DNA of 57,556 bases, from the NCBI GenBank assembly GCA_934631005.1, contig CAKTXA010000015.1, forward strand, positions 1 through 57,556, in the 5' to 3' direction. A program made the position numbers and the translations under genes. Positions 43,713-52,490 of the stretch are shown here, in pieces. Within the stretch, counting starts at the first letter, position 1. The number at the start of each line of letters is the position of its first letter. The notes beneath the pieces were generated by a model, which did no database searches, was not told the origin of the DNA, and saw only the letters and a program-made list of their open reading frames with translations. This stretch comes from an uncultured Oscillospiraceae bacterium (GTDB taxonomy: Bacteria; Bacillota; Clostridia; Oscillospirales; Oscillospiraceae).

Positions 43713-44313
43713 TGGGAGGCAGCTCCACCGTTCGTTCGGCGATCCGCTCTGCCAAATGCCGGTTGTGGGTCACGGCGAGGATCGCCATTTGGCGTTTTTT
43801 TGCCTCCTCGAGCACCACGTTCCAGATCTGCGCCTGGGTGATGACGTCGAGCATGGTGCTGATCTCGTCGCAGATGAGATACTGCGCGCCGCTCATCAGG
43901 GCGCGCGCGACACAGAATCTTTGCAGCTCGCCGCCGGACAGCTCCCGGGGGTAGCGCGTGAGCCACGCCCGCTCGATGCCGAACGCGTCCAGCACCGCGT
44001 CGTCCAGCGCGCCGCTCTCCTCCAGTACGCGCGCAAGGCGCCAGCGGGGGTTGATGGCCTGCTCGGGGTGCTGGCAGATGAGCTGCACGGGGCACACGCC
44101 CGTTTTGGGAAGCGGCGCGCCGTCCAGCAGAATTTCGCCCGCCGTCGGCGTGAGATACCCGGCCAAAAGCCGCGCCAGCGTCGTCTTGCCGCGGCCGCTG
44201 GGAGCAAAGAGCGCCGTGCGCTCGCCCGGCTCGAGCCGCAGGCTCACGTCCTCCAGCACCCACGGCTGCTTACTGTCATAGCGGAAGGAGACGGCTTTCG
44301 CTTCAAGCGCCAT
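43702..44313 (-). CDS. ABC transporter ATP-binding protein (NikE/DppF-type)
   Basis: 203 residues with one ABC domain. Walker A is APSGRGKTT near 38 (first Gly replaced by Ala), the signature is LSGGELQR near 124, and Walker B is YLICDEIST near 145 with VTHNRH switch His. It is short for DppF, lacking the C-terminal Fe-S/oligopeptide tail. Its last residues (ISS) and stop come from the end of an R element. It overlaps the preceding ATPase gene by 11 bases and would pair with it to energise the importer. Confidence 0.85.
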   Translation of the reverse strand: MALEAKAVSFRYDSKQPWVLEDVSLRLEPGERTALFAPSGRGKTTLARLLAGYLTPTAGEILLDGAPLPKTGVCPVQLICQHPEQAINPRWRLARVLEESGALDDAVLDAFGIERAWLTRYPRELSGGELQRFCVARALMSGAQYLICDEISTMLDVITQAQIWNVVLEEAKKRQMAILAVTHNRHLAERIAERTVELPPISS

Positions 44314-45238
44314 AAAAGCACCTCACTTCCCCGCCGCGCACCTCGCGCACGGGCGGCAGCTCGCAGGCGCAGCGGTCGGTTTTATACGGGCAGCGCGGGG
44401 CGAACAGGCAGCCGCGCGGCAGGTCGCCCGCGTAGGGCTGAAAGCCCGGGATGGGCGCGAAGCCGTTTTGCGGCAGGGCGCGCCAGAGCGCCTTGGAATA
44501 CGGATGGCGCAGCGCGTCCGCCCCGGCGCGAAAATCGGCCGCCGGGGCCGTCTCCACCGTGGTGCCCGCGTAAAAGACGGCCACGCGGTCGGCAAATTCC
44601 ACGGCGAGGTCAATGTCGTGCGTGATGAGGATGACGGCCTTGCCGCTGTCCGCCATCTCGCGGAACATCCGCAGCGCCTCCAGCGCCTGATCGAGGCTCA
44701 TGCCCGGCGTCGGCTCGTCGGCGATGATGAGCTCGGCGTCCGTGAGCAGGGCGGTGGAGACCAGCACGCGCCGCGCCATGCCGCCCGAGAGCTGGAACGG
44801 GTACAGCTGCGGCGTCTGCGGCGGCAGATGCAGGCGGTCGAATATTTTTTTGCGTTTCTCGGTCGGCCTCGGGCGGAGCGTGCCGTCGGTCTGCGGGCCG
44901 ACCTTCATTAAGGGATCGAGGTACGCCACCGACTGCGGCACCAGCGCGATCTCGCGGCCGCGCAGGCGTTTTTGCAGCTCCGGCGTCAGCTCGCGGCCCT
45001 TGTAGTGAAGATGCCCCTGCACGGCGGCGTTCTCCGGCAAAATGCCGAGAATGGCCGAAGCAAGCAGGCTTTTGCCCGAGCCGGACGAGCCGGCGATGGC
45101 CACGACCTGCCCCGGCCGCACCGTGAGATGCAGGTCGGAGATGACGCGCAGCTGCGTCTGCTCCAGCGCGTGGGTGTACATCCGAAAGCTGACGGAGAGA
45201 TTATGAATTTCCAGCAGTGTTTCTTTTTTTTGTTCCAT
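44303..45238 (-). CDS. ABC transporter ATP-binding protein (NikD/DppD-type)
   Basis: 311 residues. Walker A is GSSGSGKS near 52, the signature LSGGMARR near 152, and Walker B LIIADEPT near 169. The C-terminal oligopeptide/dipeptide tail has RGCLFAPRCPYKTDRC with spaced cysteines near 275-288. It forms an ATPase heterodimer with the product of the next gene. ATG 45238 lies four bases after the permease stop. Confidence 0.9.
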   Translation of the reverse strand: MEQKKETLLEIHNLSVSFRMYTHALEQTQLRVISDLHLTVRPGQVVAIAGSSGSGKSLLASAILGILPENAAVQGHLHYKGRELTPELQKRLRGREIALVPQSVAYLDPLMKVGPQTDGTLRPRPTEKRKKIFDRLHLPPQTPQLYPFQLSGGMARRVLVSTALLTDAELIIADEPTPGMSLDQALEALRMFREMADSGKAVILITHDIDLAVEFADRVAVFYAGTTVETAPAADFRAGADALRHPYSKALWRALPQNGFAPIPGFQPYAGDLPRGCLFAPRCPYKTDRCACELPPVREVRGGEVRCFYGA

Positions 45239-45242
45239 AGGT

Positions 45243-46067
45243 CTACTCCTGTGCGCTGTAGGGGTCGATCAGTGCCCGGAGCTGGTCGGCCAGCTTGTCG
45301 ATCAGCAGCACAATGGCCACTAAGGTCAGCCCCGGCAGCACCGCGCTCCACCACATCCCGGCGGACAGATACCGCATGCTCTCCGACAAAATGATGCCGA
45401 TGGCCGGCTGCTCCGGCGGCAGGCCGAAGCCGAGGAACGACACCGCCGCCTCGTGCAAAATGGCGTGCGGGAACATCAGTACCAAACCCACAAAAAACTG
45501 CGGCGCCAGATGCGGCAGCAGATGGTGCCGCAGGATCCAGCCGCCGGACTTTCCGAGCCTGCGCGACACGGCAACATACTGCTGCGCCCGCAGCTGCATA
45601 ACTTCGCCGCGGATGAGCCGCGCGAGTGAGCACCAGTGCGTCGCCGCGATGCCCGCGAGCAGGCCCGTGAGCCCGCGGCCCAGCACGAACGAGATGAGGA
45701 TGATCAGGATCATATGCGGCACGCCCATCACGAGGTCGATGACCCAGCCGATGGCGGCGTCCAGCCGCTTTGACCCCGTGGCCGCGGCCACGCCCACGAG
45801 CACGGCGATGACCGCGCTGATGCCGGAGGCCGCAAGGCCGACCGTCATGCTGACGGACAGGCCCTTGAGCGTACGCAGAAACAGGTCGCGCCCCAGCGCG
45901 TCGGTGCCGAAGGGATGGGCCAGGCTCGGCGGCAGCTTGGCGCTTAAAAAGCTGCCCGCAATGGCTCTTTCCGGGATGAGCAGCCCGCAGGCGTACACGC
46001 CGAGGACGACGGCGGCCAGGATGGCCGCGAGGATGAGCGTTTTTTCACGGCGGTTGCGCAGTCTCAT
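45243..46067 (-). CDS. ABC transporter permease (NikC/DppC-type)
   Basis: 274 residues with an N-terminal membrane helix and the binding-protein-dependent permease domain (about 75-270, five helices). The EAA-like loop is FLGFGLPPEQPAIG near 225. The start is ATG 46067, overlapping the stop of the partner permease by four bases. Together they form the membrane channel of the importer. Confidence 0.9.
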   Translation of the reverse strand: MRLRNRREKTLILAAILAAVVLGVYACGLLIPERAIAGSFLSAKLPPSLAHPFGTDALGRDLFLRTLKGLSVSMTVGLAASGISAVIAVLVGVAAATGSKRLDAAIGWVIDLVMGVPHMILIILISFVLGRGLTGLLAGIAATHWCSLARLIRGEVMQLRAQQYVAVSRRLGKSGGWILRHHLLPHLAPQFFVGLVLMFPHAILHEAAVSFLGFGLPPEQPAIGIILSESMRYLSAGMWWSAVLPGLTLVAIVLLIDKLADQLRALIDPYSAQE

Positions 46068-47059
46068 ACCCCCACCTCCCGCACGCGCGGGTCGACCGCG
46101 CCGTAGAGAAGATCGGCGATGAGGTTGCCCACGCTCACAAACAGCGCCGAGAACAGCGTGATGCCCAGCAGCAGCGGCACATCGCCCTGCAGGCCCGCCG
46201 CGGCCGCGGCGCTGCCGAGACCGGGGTAGCTGAACACATTCTCCGCCAGCACCGAGCCGCCGAACAGCTCTGCGAACGACGCGAACTGGAGGGTGAGCGC
46301 CGGGAGCAGGATGTTGCGCAGCCCGTGCCGCCGCAAAATTTGCCGCGGCGTCTCGCCCCGCGCCCGGGCAAAGAGGACATAGTCGCTCGACAGCACCTCC
46401 ACGAGCTTCTGCCGCGTGTGCAGGGCGATGCTCGCGAACGACGTCAGGCTCAATGTCAGCGCCGGGAGGAGCAGATGGTGGAGCTTCTGCCAGAGGGTCA
46501 CCTGCGTGCTCAAAACGCCCACCGGCGCGGAAAAGCCGACCGGGAACCAGCCCAGCCACACCGAAAATACCAGCAAAAACACCAGCCCCAGCCAGAACGT
46601 GGGCACGGACGAGAGGACGTAGCAGAGCTTTTTGAGAATTTGATCGGCGGCGCGGTTCTGGTGCAGGCCCATGACGCACCCGGCGGCAAAGCCGATCACG
46701 CCCGCCAGCACCCACGCGCAGAGCATGAGCGCGAGCGAGTTCAAAAATCGCTCGCCGATCACGTCCGCCACCGCGCGGCGGTAGATGGACGACTGCCCAA
46801 GGTCGCCGCGGAGCACATCGCGCAGCCAGCTGACGTAGCGCTCCGCCGGCGGCACGTCCGCGCCCCAGTACGCCTCGATCTGCGCCCGCTGCTCCGCCGA
46901 AATGGCCGACCCCAGCCCCAGGATATACTGCTGCACCGGATCGACCGGCGAAGCGCTCACCAGCACGAATGCCAAAATGCTCACCGCCAGCAAAAGCGCG
47001 AGCATCTTGACACAATTCTTCAAAAAGATCCGGGATAACCGGATAAGCATGTGCTTCAT
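46064..47059 (-). CDS. ABC transporter permease (NikB/DppB-type)
   Basis: 331 residues. A first helix (about 14-34) is followed by an extracytoplasmic loop with YWGADVPPAERYVSWL and GDLGQSS, then five to six helices and the ETPRQILRRHGLRN region. The layout is that of NikB/DppB. ATG 47059 is 7 bases behind GGAG. The frame extends upstream through an R element, which is not coding. Confidence 0.9.
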   Translation of the reverse strand: MKHMLIRLSRIFLKNCVKMLALLLAVSILAFVLVSASPVDPVQQYILGLGSAISAEQRAQIEAYWGADVPPAERYVSWLRDVLRGDLGQSSIYRRAVADVIGERFLNSLALMLCAWVLAGVIGFAAGCVMGLHQNRAADQILKKLCYVLSSVPTFWLGLVFLLVFSVWLGWFPVGFSAPVGVLSTQVTLWQKLHHLLLPALTLSLTSFASIALHTRQKLVEVLSSDYVLFARARGETPRQILRRHGLRNILLPALTLQFASFAELFGGSVLAENVFSYPGLGSAAAAAGLQGDVPLLLGITLFSALFVSVGNLIADLLYGAVDPRVREVGV

Positions 47060-47100
47060 GGGGAGTCTCCATTCCGGGTCATTGTTTTGGTGTTCGTTGT

Positions 47101-47515
47101 TGGTCGTAATGTAGGGGCGGGGCGATTTGAAGTAAAAGTGAAGAGTGAATAGTGAAGAAGTAGGCGCGCACCGCCGAATCCCCGACGCAGCGGCAAATTG
47201 TAGGCACCCCATACCTTCCCCTCGGGGCCGATTCCCCCTATCAGGGGGAAATGTCCCGAAGGGACAAAGAGGGTAGGGACAGGTGCCCCCGAAGGGGCCG
47301 GATGAGGGCCGGGGAGCACTTACGAATAGCTTAGCAGTTGTGCCAAAACGTAACTGCTCCCCGGCCCTCATCAGTCTGCGGAGCGAAGCTCCGCAGACAG
47401 CTTCCCCCAGGGGAAGCCAAGGGGCCCTCAGCAAATCGGCACTGCCGCAAAAAAACGATGGTGCGTACCCGCGGGCGGACAGAGTCGTCCGCCCCTACAG
47501 GGGTGCAGCCGCAGG
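47101..47515. repeat. R element copy 13, both ends altered
   Basis: The left end is TCGTAATGTAGGGGCGGGG followed by the AGTGAAGAGTGAATAG tail, as in copy 7. The hairpin is the longest variant, GTCTGCGGAGC-GAA-GCTCCGCAGAC. The right end switches to GCGGGCGGACAGAGTCGTCC and CCGCCCCTACAGGGG instead of the terminal repeat. It splits the transporter operon between the substrate-binding protein and the first permease. Confidence 0.85.
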
Positions 47516-47526
47516 GGGTGCGGGGC

Positions 47527-49110
47527 TTATTTATCCCATTCCCATTCCTGCAAATTTTGAATGAGCGGCAGGCCATGTCCATGGCCATGAATAGGCTGGT
47601 CGCCGATGCTGAGGCCGTCGCGGACGTAGGTGACGTGGTCGAGGTTCACGATCCAGACCCAGGGGCACTGGCCGCGCATGGACGTGCCGTCCGTGCCGTC
47701 CCACTGCGAGAGCTTCCAATATTCATTCGCTTCCTCCGCCGTGCGGGCCTTCATCGCGGCGGCAAGATACCCGTCGGTCAAGTCGCTCCCGTAGCCCTCG
47801 GGGTTATAAAAATCATCCAGCAGCGCGCCCTCGGAGCGGTAGAGGTAATACGTCTCGTTCGGGCTGGCCGAGCCCCAGCCCATCACCACCGCCTCGGAGA
47901 ACATGACCCGCATGATCTCGTCCCAGCTCATGCCCTCCACGGTGATCTGAATGCCGATCTGCGCAGCCTGCTCCGCCGCCGCCATGCCCACGGCCTGCCG
48001 CACGGAGTCGCCCGCCGGATAGACGCAGCGGAACGCGGCCTTGACGCCGTCCTTCTCCACGATGCCGTCGCCGTCCGTGTCTGCCCAGCCGGCGTCCGCC
48101 AGCAGCTGCTTCGCATAGTCCACGTCGGTGTCGATCTTGACCTCGGGGTTGTTCCACGGCATGGAGTCGTTTTCGGAATACGCCGGGCGGCCGAAGCCGT
48201 TTAAGACCGTGTCGGCGATCTGCTGCCGGTCGATGGCGTAGGCGATGGCCTGCCGGATCTCCAAATTGCAGGTGACGTTGTTGCCGATGGGCGCGCCGGA
48301 CTCGGTCGTCTCGCCCGTGTCGGGCAGCACCGGCAGGGTGAAGCCGCGGTTGTCGGCGGAGGTGATGGCCTCCACGTGGTAGCCCTTGACCTCGGTCTTG
48401 CCGAGCGTGGCGGTGGAGTAGGCCACGTCCACCTGCCCGGCCTGCACGGCGGCGAGCGCCGCATCCTCCGACATGAACACGACGGCTACGTTCTTGATGG
48501 CGGGCGCGCCGCCGTAGTAGTCCTCATTTGCGGTGAACAGCAGCTGCTCCTGCGGCCGCCATTCCACGAATTTGTACGGCCCGGAGCCGATGGGGCTGCG
48601 GCCATAGTTTTCGTCATACGCGTGCTCCGGCACGATGCCGATGGACGCGAGCGTGTTGAGGAAGATGGACGTCGGCTGCGTGAGCGTGACCGTCACGGTG
48701 TGCTCGTCCGCCGCCTCGGCGGACGCCATGTACGTCAGGTCCACCGCGCCCTGCGCGGCCTTGGCCGTCTCCAGCGTAAAGGCGACGTCCTGCGCCGTGA
48801 CGGGCGTGCCGTCGGTAAAATACGCGTCGTCGCGGAGCGTGAACGTCCAGACGAGCGCGTCGTCGGACAGGGAATAGCTCGCCGCCAGATCGTTTTCAAA
48901 CGTGAGCTGCGCCGTATATTTCACCAGCGTGCTCTGCACGATCGGCGCACTGCCGTGCCCCCAGCCCTGCGTGGGATCAAGCGTCTCCGGCTCCGACCCG
49001 ATGGCGATGACCACACTGTCCTTCGCCGCCGTCTCCGCCGGCTTCGCAGCACACGCCGCGAGCGTGAGTAAGCAGATCGCCGCCAAAAGCAGCGCAATGA
49101 TACGTTTCAT
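47527..49110 (-). CDS. ABC transporter substrate-binding lipoprotein (NikA/DppA-type)
   Basis: 527 residues. A lipoprotein signal peptide has lipobox LAAC with the acylated Cys at 20. The family 5 extracellular solute-binding fold follows (VVIAIGSEPETLDP near 33, GSGPYKFVEW near 176). The C-terminus has IHGHGHGLPLIQNLQEWEW, a histidine string that could bind metal. Membership alone does not distinguish nickel, heme or peptide; the neighbouring larCBE genes favour nickel or a nickel chelate. ATG 49110 follows GGGAGACTGACT. A near-palindrome at 49136-49151 lies in its leader. Confidence 0.87.
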   Translation of the reverse strand: MKRIIALLLAAICLLTLAACAAKPAETAAKDSVVIAIGSEPETLDPTQGWGHGSAPIVQSTLVKYTAQLTFENDLAASYSLSDDALVWTFTLRDDAYFTDGTPVTAQDVAFTLETAKAAQGAVDLTYMASAEAADEHTVTVTLTQPTSIFLNTLASIGIVPEHAYDENYGRSPIGSGPYKFVEWRPQEQLLFTANEDYYGGAPAIKNVAVVFMSEDAALAAVQAGQVDVAYSTATLGKTEVKGYHVEAITSADNRGFTLPVLPDTGETTESGAPIGNNVTCNLEIRQAIAYAIDRQQIADTVLNGFGRPAYSENDSMPWNNPEVKIDTDVDYAKQLLADAGWADTDGDGIVEKDGVKAAFRCVYPAGDSVRQAVGMAAAEQAAQIGIQITVEGMSWDEIMRVMFSEAVVMGWGSASPNETYYLYRSEGALLDDFYNPEGYGSDLTDGYLAAAMKARTAEEANEYWKLSQWDGTDGTSMRGQCPWVWIVNLDHVTYVRDGLSIGDQPIHGHGHGLPLIQNLQEWEWDK

Positions 49111-49135
49111 AGTCAGTCTCCCAATGCAAAATTAA

Positions 49136-49151
49136 ACGGCAGCGCTACCGT
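49136..49151. promoter_or_regulatory. Imperfect palindrome in the leader of the solute-binding protein gene
   Basis: ACGGCAGCGCTACCGT is self-complementary except one symmetric pair, about 26 bases upstream of the start codon. It is a possible operator; no regulator is assigned. Confidence 0.35.
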
Positions 49152-49204
49152 CCCGCCCATTCTCTCACAGCAAGACAGTCCGCGCAAGCCGCCCCGGGGG
49201 ATAT

Positions 49205-49709
49205 TTTTTAAGGAAAAAGCAAGAGTGAAGAGTGAATTAGTAATTCCTTAGTCGTAACGTAGGGGAGGGGCTTGCCCCTCCCGCGCAGTAAGCAATCACA
49301 ATTCGGAACGCACCCCGGCAAATCCGTAGTATCTATCGTTCACGCCGTAGGGGCGGGGTTCTACCCCGCCCGCGCGGTACGACATCACAAATTCGCACGC
49401 ACCAATGCGAACACGCACGCACCCCGTAGGGGCCGATGACCACATCGGCCCGCGCGGGACGCATGACCGTCTTTATGAAACCCATCGGCGAACACGATGG
49501 TGCCCTACGGGAGGGGCAAGCCCCTCCCCTACGTTACGACGAAGGGTCGGGGGTGCAGTGATGGTCGATGGGGCGCGGGCGGGGTAGAACCCCGCCCCTA
49601 CGGCATGACCGATGGTGCGGCGTGCGGGCCGATGTGGTCATCGGCCCCTACAAACTTCTTCACTTTTCACTATTACCTCAAACCGCCCCTCCCCTACGTT
49701 ACGACGAAG
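49205..49709. repeat. Mosaic repeat block, R element copy 14 without inner core
   Basis: A left terminal repeat (49247) and a right terminal repeat (ending 49542) enclose none of the usual inner stem. Instead there are modules GTAGGGGCGGGGTTCTACCC (49349) and GTAGGGGCCGATGACCACAT (49428). Past the right end come the same two modules in inverted orientation (49576 and 49627), a CTTCACTTTTCAC tail and one more right terminal end (49688-49709). No gene seen. Confidence 0.8.
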
Positions 49710-49724
49710 GACGCACACAGTCGC

Positions 49725-50912
49725 TTACAGGCTCTGCTGTATTTTTGCCAGCACCTCCTGGATGGAGCACCCGTTCTCTCTTGCCAGCCGGGCGACGTCG
49801 TCGTATTCGAATTTTCGGCGCTCTGTGCCGTAGCCTTCTGAGATCTTGCAGCGCACCTCGCCGAAGGGCGTCTGCAGCGTTTCGATGCGGCGGGAGAGCG
49901 TGTAGCGCTGGAGGGCGGTGCGGCGGACGCCTAATGTTGTGGTGTGGCGGAAGATAGCCTGCAGGATCGTTTCGAGGTCGCGCGCGCGGCAGAGGACGCA
50001 CAGGAGCGTCCCCGGGCGGGATTTTTTCATGCCGATGGGGACGGTGTACACATCCAGCGCGCCCGCGGCCAGCAGGCGCTCGGCCGCAAAGCCGATGGCT
50101 TCGCCCGTCATGTCGTCCACATTGCAGCGCAGCTCGCAGACCGTCTCGTCCGCCGATGGCATCTCACCGAGGATGGCGCGGACGCAGTTGGGGCGGTCAA
50201 AATCGCGCTTGCCCATGCCGTAGCCGACGCGATCCAGCGTCATCGCGGGCAGGTCGCCGAAGCGCGTGACGAACTGCCGCAGCAGCGCCGCGCCCGTGGG
50301 CGTGCACAGCTCGCCCCGCAGCTCGCCGCCGTAGATGGGCACGCCGCGCAGCAGCTCCGCCGCCGCGGGGGCGGGGACGGGCAGCAGCCCATGCGCGCAG
50401 CGCACCTGCCCGCTGCCCACGTGCACCGGCGAGCAGACGACCTCGTCCGCGCCGATGCGGTCCATGAGCAGGCTGACCGCCGCAATATCCGCCACGGCGT
50501 CCAGCGCGCCGACCTCGTGAAAGTGAATTTCCTCGACGCTCTCGCCGTGCACGCGGCTCTCGGCCTGCGCGATGCGGTCATAGACGGCGAGGACGCTGTT
50601 TTGCACCCGCTCCGGCAGGGCGCTGCCGCGGACGATGGCTTCGATGTCCGCCATGGTGTGGTGGTGATGGTGTTCATGGTGGTGCTCGTGGTGGTCATGG
50701 TCATCTTCCTCCGCGCCGTGTACCGTCACGCGCAGGTGCGTGCCGCGGATGCCGCATTTGGTCGACGGCTCCGCTGTATATCGGACTCCCAGCAGGCCGA
50801 GGGCGTTCAGCTCGGCGACAAAGGCCGCCGGGTCGTCCAGCAGCTCCAGAAGCGCCGCCGCCAGCATATCGCCCGCCGCGCCCATGGCGCAGTCCAGATA
50901 CAGAATTTTCAT
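49725..50912 (-). CDS. larC: Nickel-pincer cofactor biosynthesis protein LarC (nickel insertion)
   Basis: 395 residues; inserts nickel into the pyridinium bis-thiocarboxylate mononucleotide to complete the NPN cofactor. Landmarks are LDCAMGAAGDM at the N-terminus, the His-rich insert near 71-84 (DHHEHHHEHHHHH), EIHFHEVGALDAVADI near 110 and CNVDDMTGE near 266. Here the protein is one continuous frame, unlike L. plantarum, where LarC is made by a programmed frameshift. ATG 50912 is 7 bases behind AGGAGG and overlaps the larB stop. Confidence 0.93.
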   Translation of the reverse strand: MKILYLDCAMGAAGDMLAAALLELLDDPAAFVAELNALGLLGVRYTAEPSTKCGIRGTHLRVTVHGAEEDDHDHHEHHHEHHHHHTMADIEAIVRGSALPERVQNSVLAVYDRIAQAESRVHGESVEEIHFHEVGALDAVADIAAVSLLMDRIGADEVVCSPVHVGSGQVRCAHGLLPVPAPAAAELLRGVPIYGGELRGELCTPTGAALLRQFVTRFGDLPAMTLDRVGYGMGKRDFDRPNCVRAILGEMPSADETVCELRCNVDDMTGEAIGFAAERLLAAGALDVYTVPIGMKKSRPGTLLCVLCRARDLETILQAIFRHTTTLGVRRTALQRYTLSRRIETLQTPFGEVRCKISEGYGTERRKFEYDDVARLARENGCSIQEVLAKIQQSL

Positions 50913-51670
50913 CGCGCTGCCTCCTGTTTTGCCTTCATATGGTTGATGCGGCTGGCGAGATACCCCGCGCCGAAGCCGTTGTCGATGTTCACGACCGACA
51001 CGCCGCTGGCGCACGAGTTCAGCATTGCGAGCAGCGCCGCCAGCCCGCCGAACGACGCGCCGTAGCCCACGCTCGTCGGCACGGCGATGACGGGGCAGTC
51101 GACGAGGCCGCCGAGCACGCTCGCCAGCGCCCCCTCCATCCCCGCGGCGGCGATGAGCACGCTCGCGCGCTGCAAAACGTCCAGATGCGCAAGCGTCCGG
51201 TGCAGCCCCGCCACGCCCACGTCGTACAGGCGGACGACGTCGTTTCCCAGCGCCTGCGCGGTGAGCGCGGCCTCCTCGGCAACATACAGATCGCTCGTCC
51301 CGCCCGTGGCCACCACGATGGTGCCGAGCCCATCCGGGGCGGGGAAGGGGCCGATCACGCCGCAGCGCGCGGCGTCAAAATATTGCAGGGGCACCGATCT
51401 TGCGACCTCGTCCGCCGACTCCGGCGACAGGCGCGTGATGAGGATGGTCTCCTGCCCGTTTTGCAGCATCGTCTGTGCGATGCCCGCGATCTGCGCGGCG
51501 GTCTTGCCCGCGCCGTAGATGACCTCCGCCGCGCCCTGCCGCAGGCGGCGGTGCAGGTCGACCTTGGCATAGCCGAGGTCCTCAAACGGCTTCTTTTTTA
51601 AGGCCAAAAGGGCGCTTTCCACCGAGATTTTCCCGGTTTTCACGCCCTCCAGCAGCGTTTTTTCGTCCAT
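50909..51670 (-). CDS. larB: Nickel-pincer cofactor biosynthesis protein LarB (carboxylase/hydrolase)
   Basis: 253 residues; carboxylates and hydrolyses nicotinic acid adenine dinucleotide to start NPN synthesis. The C-terminal half is PurE-like: VVATGGTSDLYVAEEA near 113, AAGMEGALASVLGGLVDCPVIAVPTSVGYG region from about 170, and the NIDNGFGAGY end. It starts one base after larE and overlaps larC by four, so larE-larB-larC are one transcriptional and translational unit. Confidence 0.93.
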   Translation of the reverse strand: MDEKTLLEGVKTGKISVESALLALKKKPFEDLGYAKVDLHRRLRQGAAEVIYGAGKTAAQIAGIAQTMLQNGQETILITRLSPESADEVARSVPLQYFDAARCGVIGPFPAPDGLGTIVVATGGTSDLYVAEEAALTAQALGNDVVRLYDVGVAGLHRTLAHLDVLQRASVLIAAAGMEGALASVLGGLVDCPVIAVPTSVGYGASFGGLAALLAMLNSCASGVSVVNIDNGFGAGYLASRINHMKAKQEAAR

Positions 51671-51671
51671 G

Positions 51672-52415
51672 TCAGCGTACCTCCAGATCGAGTGTGACGG
51701 CGGTATAATCCCGCCGCAGGGCATTCAGGATCTCCGCCCGGTGCTCCAAAAGCCGCGGCCACTGCGCCGCCGGGAGCTGGAGCTTCGCCGCGCCCGCGGC
51801 ATACCGCACGCGAAGGTCCGTGAAGCCGAGCGAAAAAAGATAGTCCTCCGCCCGCTCCGTCGCGGCGAGCTTTTCGGCCGTGATGACCTCGCCCGCGGGG
51901 ATGCGCGTAGCCAGGCACGCGTAGGCGGGCTTGTCCCACGTAAAAAGCCCCGCCTTGCGCGATAATTTGCGAATCTCCGCCTTCGTCAGCCCGCATTCGC
52001 GCAGCGGCGAGCGGACGGACAGCTCGCGCAGGGCGCGCATCCCGGGCCGGTCGGCGGCGTCGTCCGACGCGTTCGTCCCGTCGAGCAGCAGCGTGTACCC
52101 ATCCGCCCGCGCGGCGGCGGTGATGGCGGAAAAAATGGCCTGCTTGCAGAAATAGCACCGCTCCGGCGGGTTCTCCCGCACGCCGGGCGCGTGCAGCGCC
52201 GAGACGTTCAAAACACGCAGCCGCGCCCCCACGTCCCGCGCCAAGTGCTCGGCGTCCCGCCGCTCAAAGGCGGGCTGAAATTCCGACTGTACGTAGTACG
52301 CGCACACATCCGCCCCCGCCGCGACCGCCGCCCAAAGCAGGAATGCCGAGTCCGCCCCGCCCGAAAACGCGATCGCCGCGCGGGGATTTTGCGCGAAAAA
52401 GTTCTGTAATGTCAT
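51672..52415 (-). CDS. larE: Nickel-pincer cofactor biosynthesis protein LarE (sulfur transferase)
   Basis: 247 residues; an ATP-dependent sulfur-insertion enzyme. The PP-loop SGGADS is at 18-23. CYFCK (near 98-101) and CLATRIPAG (near 163) supply cysteines. In L. plantarum one cysteine is the sacrificial sulfur donor, while other LarE proteins hold a [4Fe-4S] cluster. Which type this is cannot be settled by eye, but three cysteines in these positions favour the cluster type. ATG 52415 is 6 bases after AGGAGG. A terminator-like hairpin sits immediately upstream of that site. Confidence 0.93.
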   Translation of the reverse strand: MTLQNFFAQNPRAAIAFSGGADSAFLLWAAVAAGADVCAYYVQSEFQPAFERRDAEHLARDVGARLRVLNVSALHAPGVRENPPERCYFCKQAIFSAITAAARADGYTLLLDGTNASDDAADRPGMRALRELSVRSPLRECGLTKAEIRKLSRKAGLFTWDKPAYACLATRIPAGEVITAEKLAATERAEDYLFSLGFTDLRVRYAAGAAKLQLPAAQWPRLLEHRAEILNALRRDYTAVTLDLEVR

Positions 52416-52430
52416 AAAATACCTCCTGAA

Positions 52431-52474
52431 ATAAAACAGGCGCACGCTTCTCCGTCTGGAGAAATGTGCGCCTG
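52431..52474 (-). promoter_or_regulatory. Terminator-like hairpin in the larE leader (possible attenuator)
   Basis: On the minus strand CAGGCGCAC + TTCTCC pair with GGAGAA + GTGCGCCTG (one two-base internal mismatch, loop AGAC), followed at once by TTTTAT and then the AGGAGG of larE. It has the form of an intrinsic terminator placed inside the operon leader. Confidence 0.7.
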
Positions 52475-52490
52475 CTGGCAACAAGTTAAA

